The notes beneath the pieces were generated by a model. It worked only from the letters and a program-made list of their open reading frames with translations. It made no database searches and was not told the origin of the DNA. 64,000 nt of DNA, taken from NCBI RefSeq assembly GCF_029868855.1, contig NZ_JARWOV010000105.1, positions 1 through 64,000 on the forward strand. The letters are read 5' to 3'. Within the stretch, counting starts at the first letter, position 1; each line of letters begins with the position of its first letter. This DNA is from Nocardia carnea (GTDB lineage: Bacteria > Actinomycetota > Actinomycetes > Mycobacteriales > Mycobacteriaceae). The translations under genes were made by a program, and so were the position numbers. Positions 61,601-64,000 of this stretch are shown here, piece by piece.

Positions 61601-64000
61601 CGTCTGCCGATACAACCCGTTGGGCAGTTGTTCGACTCCGTGCATATCGACGCTCAGCGAATCTTCACGCTGGAGCACATGTTCCGGACTGTTGGAGAAC
61701 GAGACACATCCACCGCCGTTGGTGGCCTGGCCGGTGTGGGCCCCGAGGTTGGGGTCGCCCGGCCTGCGGCAGTGGAACCCACCGAGGCCGGCGATTTCGT
61801 CCGGACCTCTGCTTTCCATTCGGAACAGCGCGTTCTCCTGGCGAAGAAATGCATCACCGGCGGACCGATCTCGCCACACGACCGCGTCGTCGCCTTCGTG
61901 ATTCAGAAAGAGGTTGTCGGCAACTGGATCCACAGCGTCGGCCAGTGCGTCCGCCGGCATGTCACGGGTGATATGAGCGGGTAGCTCATTGTCCGGGCAG
62001 CCCGGTTCGAACGTAGGGTCGGCCATACTGTCGTAGGGCGAGACCCGGCGGTTGTGCGAGTAGTGATGCTCGAGAACCGCGTTCAAGTAACCTTCGTCGA
62101 AATTGTCCGGCGGCGGCAGCGCATCGACCACCTCGATCCGAGGTCTGGGGAAAATATTCCAGTTCGGGTCGATCAGGAGATCGCCGGCTCGCACGGCCCG
62201 TTGAACATCGTCGAAGGAGAGATTGTTCTCCTGCGAGTAGTTGTACATCGCTTTGGCCATGCTCGAGCGATTGGCGCGGTCCGCGAGCTCATGCGGGGTG
62301 AGGGCCCGACGATCCGGAGGATGGGATTCCAGCGGTGCGGTCTCGTTACGGGTCCCCGGGGTGTGCGAGTCGTCCGTTGGTCGGGGCGCGACAGGTTCAA
62401 CGGGCTCGGCGGAGCGTGCGGGTGTGCCGGAGTCCGGGGGGCGGTGCGGTGGCGGGGCACCCCAGGAGTGATCACCGGGCCTCGAAATATCGCTGTCCCC
62501 GTACGGTCTCGATCTACCGGCATCGGGTGCCGGGGTCGGTCGCGACCGGCGAAAGGGGTTCAGGCCCGCCGCTTCTCGCGGCGGTTCGAGGCGGTGTGCG
62601 GGACGGTCAGCGGGGTGTCCGGGACGTTCGAGGTCGCCGCGGGCCGGGCGCGGAGGGCCCGCACTCGGTGCTTCCGGTGCGCGGCTCGGGGGGGTTCCGC
62701 GGGTGGGATCGGTAGTGGTCCGTGGCGCTCCCGCCGGGCCGGTCTCGGTTGTGGGCGCAGCGGTGTTCGGCCGGTGGCTGCCCTCGGTGGACTGCGAAGT
62801 GGGGGTGCCGGAGAGAGCTGTGGTGGAGGACGGTGTCGAGGTGGCGGGGGTGCCCGTTGTTGTGGTGGTCGCCGCTGCGCTGGTGCCGGCGGGGTTGTCG
62901 GTGCTCGTCGGAGTGCCGGAGGTGTGCGGGGTGGAGGTGTCGCCCGTTGTCGGTGCGGAGGGGGCATCCGAGGTGGCCGGCGTGGGGCTGGGTGGGTCCG
63001 GTGACAGGTTGAGGCTGCTACCCGGCACTGTTCCGTCGGGCAGGACCGTCTGCGGGGTATCCGATGTGTTGGATGTGGTGCCGGGAGGATCCGGGGAGAG
63101 GTCGGGGCTGCTGCCCGGTGGGGGGCTGTCGGAGGTCGGGGTGTCGGGTCTATCGGGGGCAGTGCCGGGCACGTCGGGGGCAGTGTCGGGCGTGTCGGGT
63201 GACGAGTTGGGGCTACTGCCCGGTGAGGTGCTGTCCGTGGTCGAAGCCGGGCTGTCGGGCGAGGACGGGGTGGCGGTATCCCCCGGGGCCGCCTGGCTAT
63301 CCGGAGTTGGTGCCGGCCCGGCACTTTCGGGTGCCGATCCGGAATCGGTCCGAGTGGGGGTGCTTTCGGGAGTCGATGCCGGACTGGCCGAGGTGGTGGA
63401 TGCGGAGTCGTTCTGCGGCGCGGAATTCGGGGATTCGCTGCTCGGGGTGGAGCCGGTGTCCGGATCGGCCCCGGTGGCGGCGGGCTGTGTCGCGGTCTGC
63501 TCGCCTGGTGCGCCGTTGTCCGGCTGCGCGGGAGCGCCGGACTCCGAGGGGGTTGATGCGGGGCTGCTCGGATCGGTATCGGCCGGGCTCCCGGTCTCGG
63601 GGGCGGAGGGGGCGCCTTGGCCGAAATGTGTGCCCGCGGCTTCCCCCGCCGCGGAGGCCCCGCGCTCGGCAGCGCCACCAGCGGCTCCGGAAGTGAAGGT
63701 CTCCAAAGTCAATTCGCCACCGACGGCCACGGTTCCCGCGACATTCCCGGCGACCCCGGCCGCACTCTCGACACCGAGTTCGGTGACTGTCTTCCCGACG
63801 GTGGAGCCCACCTGGTTGGTCAACGGTGCGGCAAGCCCGCCGGATCCCAGACCACCGCCCACGGCGCCACCCACAGCACCGGCGATCGCACTGCCCTTGA
63901 GCCCCTGCCAGTCCTCGCTGTCCAAGCCTGTCCGCTCCCCTGAAGCGAACTGGATCAGGTGCGGGATCAGTTCACCCGCGCCGCCTTCGAGGACTCCGAA
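58688..64000 (-). CDS. Giant multi-domain polymorphic toxin (partial, runs off right edge)
   Basis: The reading frame is open to the end of the window, so the N-terminus is missing; 1745 codons are counted here from TTG 63925, which is probably not the true start. Domains: Gly/Ala-rich helical segment (1-100, SAIAGAVGGAVGGGLG); Pro/Ser/Thr low-complexity linker (about 105-560); an ADP-ribosyltransferase-like domain with the R-S-E pattern R702 (LFRMESRG), S742/S744 (CVSFSNS) and E804/E806 (REAE); a second linker; a papain-like Tox-PL domain with C1397 (NNNCVESC), H1509 (GNHAVAIVY) and D1526 (WVDPQGN); and a C-terminal domain of about 130 residues (REEWIH..., EIRIMRERGRY). Probably exported by a type VII system and active in a target cell. 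Activities are by motif only. Three immunity-like genes follow. Confidence 0.85.
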   Translation of the reverse strand, partial: FGVLEGGAGELIPHLIQFASGERTGLDSEDWQGLKGSAIAGAVGGAVGGGLGSGGLAAPLTNQVGSTVGKTVTELGVESAAGVAGNVAGTVAVGGELTLETFTSGAAGGAAERGASAAGEAAGTHFGQGAPSAPETGSPADTDPSSPASTPSESGAPAQPDNGAPGEQTATQPAATGADPDTGSTPSSESPNSAPQNDSASTTSASPASTPESTPTRTDSGSAPESAGPAPTPDSQAAPGDTATPSSPDSPASTTDSTSPGSSPNSSPDTPDTAPDVPGTAPDRPDTPTSDSPPPGSSPDLSPDPPGTTSNTSDTPQTVLPDGTVPGSSLNLSPDPPSPTPATSDAPSAPTTGDTSTPHTSGTPTSTDNPAGTSAAATTTTTGTPATSTPSSTTALSGTPTSQSTEGSHRPNTAAPTTETGPAGAPRTTTDPTRGTPPSRAPEAPSAGPPRPARGDLERPGHPADRPAHRLEPPREAAGLNPFRRSRPTPAPDAGRSRPYGDSDISRPGDHSWGAPPPHRPPDSGTPARSAEPVEPVAPRPTDDSHTPGTRNETAPLESHPPDRRALTPHELADRANRSSMAKAMYNYSQENNLSFDDVQRAVRAGDLLIDPNWNIFPRPRIEVVDALPPPDNFDEGYLNAVLEHHYSHNRRVSPYDSMADPTFEPGCPDNELPAHITRDMPADALADAVDPVADNLFLNHEGDDAVVWRDRSAGDAFLRQENALFRMESRGPDEIAGLGGFHCRRPGDPNLGAHTGQATNGGGCVSFSNSPEHVLQREDSLSVDMHGVEQLPNGLYRQTRYMYEAYHPFGVDVESSHRDTGHPSGHREAEVLAPGGLSSDVIYRVWTREIVFDPDNWNQIVSARVLPPIYNPDFRYSDHPNFTSPENSSAPPTNPAPAPPQPAPTPDPDPGRAPENEPPSTPYRAPDSNNEQPRPRFATDPLPGDPIWDPADIANLLGRDYAESDPALPPQSRATPEPAQRDSVGRTDTDLRAHRFPQGQPAPALHQAPATNTGIPEFPAARTDNATNSGPARAPESVPPAPVPHAPENGSAQPPAPRGDTRTHPDHHAPPNAPAARSTEASPGLRTPTPGTPAVQPGNGGVASPHGNASVAAPHRASEGIAPHPGHRAPEGNSPARADRPQTAGPARPQGGRSPVGDGRRTDTPASPAPPGTHPQNPPNPTRVFREDCRRLPPVEGRVTPVAPAARPRSGPAYSVRHVDVPGNPPQRITVATIAVHVSAPPDVPRADVHRVMESVQTTVDSAFNRGHELPGGERILLDIVYTSDPAAANIRVSVDPRQNGPSIWNPHHADPGTLAGFVRDQLGIGPSRPGDPGLNTADLRVIGNDIATANTRAPFADPSQGRVFADGYLRPVERPEYQAAVEDALRIGDHFQMFADPRTNPYFSRINDGGTSVPGRNNNCVESCMALLSSFFGRPLVAAPCWRAEQPDAHGRVTAGEADSLRRAAAWLGQDLRSGFDLGSTINEQFRGLHDQVARLGPGAAAFVVNQWHARDPATREFQYSPDGRPVTDGNHAVAIVYPLGADGPVWVDPQGNRLAEGPPQDLIADSAGLWFNLIPSPIGAPYAGTVPDRSTGGSPPGPGPARPGVLPGDPRPPISAEGGRSSDPPPPGQDPGTASERQQALERVLADLERDGVEVRSDEEAHAYLDFCARMQGIEADQVHAVSLGEDLIMVRREHASNVRVLREEWIHTRQAAAGQVSTGADGGSVLDNEIRAREIILENRSTWCITTEEVAEIEEEIRIMRERGRY
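59184..59262 (-). repeat. Immunity-gene start, fossil copy inside the toxin gene
   Basis: In an alternative frame this copy reads MPAPFQTGAQVEAHLDQ, 11 of 17 residues identical to the start of the 57764-58357 protein, while the toxin frame reads IGAPYAGTVPDRSTGG across it. The ancestral stop (CGATAG) just before the old ATG is bypassed because the toxin reads another frame. It lies exactly between the papain-like and the terminal domain. Confidence 0.85.
62300..63620 (-). repeat. Pro/Ser/Thr-rich low-complexity linker of the giant toxin
   Basis: Imperfect repeats such as DTPDTAPDVPGTAPDRPDTP and SSPDLSPDPPGTTSNTSDTP run for over 400 codons. They explain the many long spurious frames on the opposite strand. 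Such linkers often vary in length between strains. Confidence 0.85.

Noticed and set aside
62560..63678. 372-codon minus-strand Pro/Arg-rich frame
   Set aside because: An out-of-frame reading of the same low-complexity linker of the giant toxin; the true frame is continuous across it.

Overview
The window is a GC-rich actinobacterial chromosome segment, most likely from Nocardia or a close mycolic-acid relative. The evidence is third-codon-position GC bias, frequent GTG starts, an antigen-85-like esterase, WXG100 proteins, a mycothiol-dependent isomerase-fold protein and, above all, a left half that follows the gene order I remember for Mycobacterium tuberculosis Rv2202c-Rv2218. That order is adoK/cbhK, HesB/IscA protein, DUF3043 protein, cobU, cobT, cobS, ilvE, gcvT, pepA, sucB/dlaT, TIGR01777 epimerase, lipB, lipA. 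Genus and species are inference; no 16S gene is present.

Region 1 (about 0.3-19 kb) is this conserved core: late cobalamin assembly (cobU/cobT/cobS), branched-chain amino acid transamination, glycine cleavage T protein, leucyl aminopeptidase, and the lipoate module (lipB and lipA overlapping by 4 bp) beside the lipoyl-carrying E2 subunit. Region 2 (19-24 kb) has an initiator tRNA-Met and a cobalamin riboswitch directly upstream of a BtuC/BtuD/BtuF-type ABC importer, so the strain can probably both import corrinoids and complete the lower-ligand attachment.

Region 3 (24-53 kb) is accessory chromosome: many divergent regulator/target pairs (TetR, LysR, MarR, WYL), several with perfect palindromes in the shared intergenic space, plus transporters, flavin oxidoreductases, hydrolases and an intact oxyR-ahpC-ahpD peroxide-defence locus. 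Inside one MFS/LysR divergent pair lies a small foreign-looking cassette, interpreted as a toxin-immunity pair, flanked by 113-bp imperfect direct repeats and by a truncated LysR 5' end joined to a DUF5995-like scrap.

Region 4 (53.8-64 kb) is a polymorphic-toxin island probably linked to type VII (WXG100/ESX-type) secretion. On the plus strand are two WXG100-like proteins, a 426-aa toxin-like protein and its probable immunity protein. On the minus strand a giant multi-domain toxin runs off the right edge (ADP-ribosyltransferase-like domain, papain-like Tox-PL domain, distinct C-terminal domain) and is followed by three small genes that look like immunity proteins. A duplicated stretch of the immunity-gene start is fossilised, out of frame, inside the toxin gene. 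This looks like a record of C-terminal toxin replacement and is the most interesting signal in the window.

Two homopolymer blocks (the left edge and 37.29-37.41 kb) look unlike the rest and may be sequencing or assembly artefacts. I saw no CRISPR array, complete insertion sequence, integrase, rRNA or replication origin.
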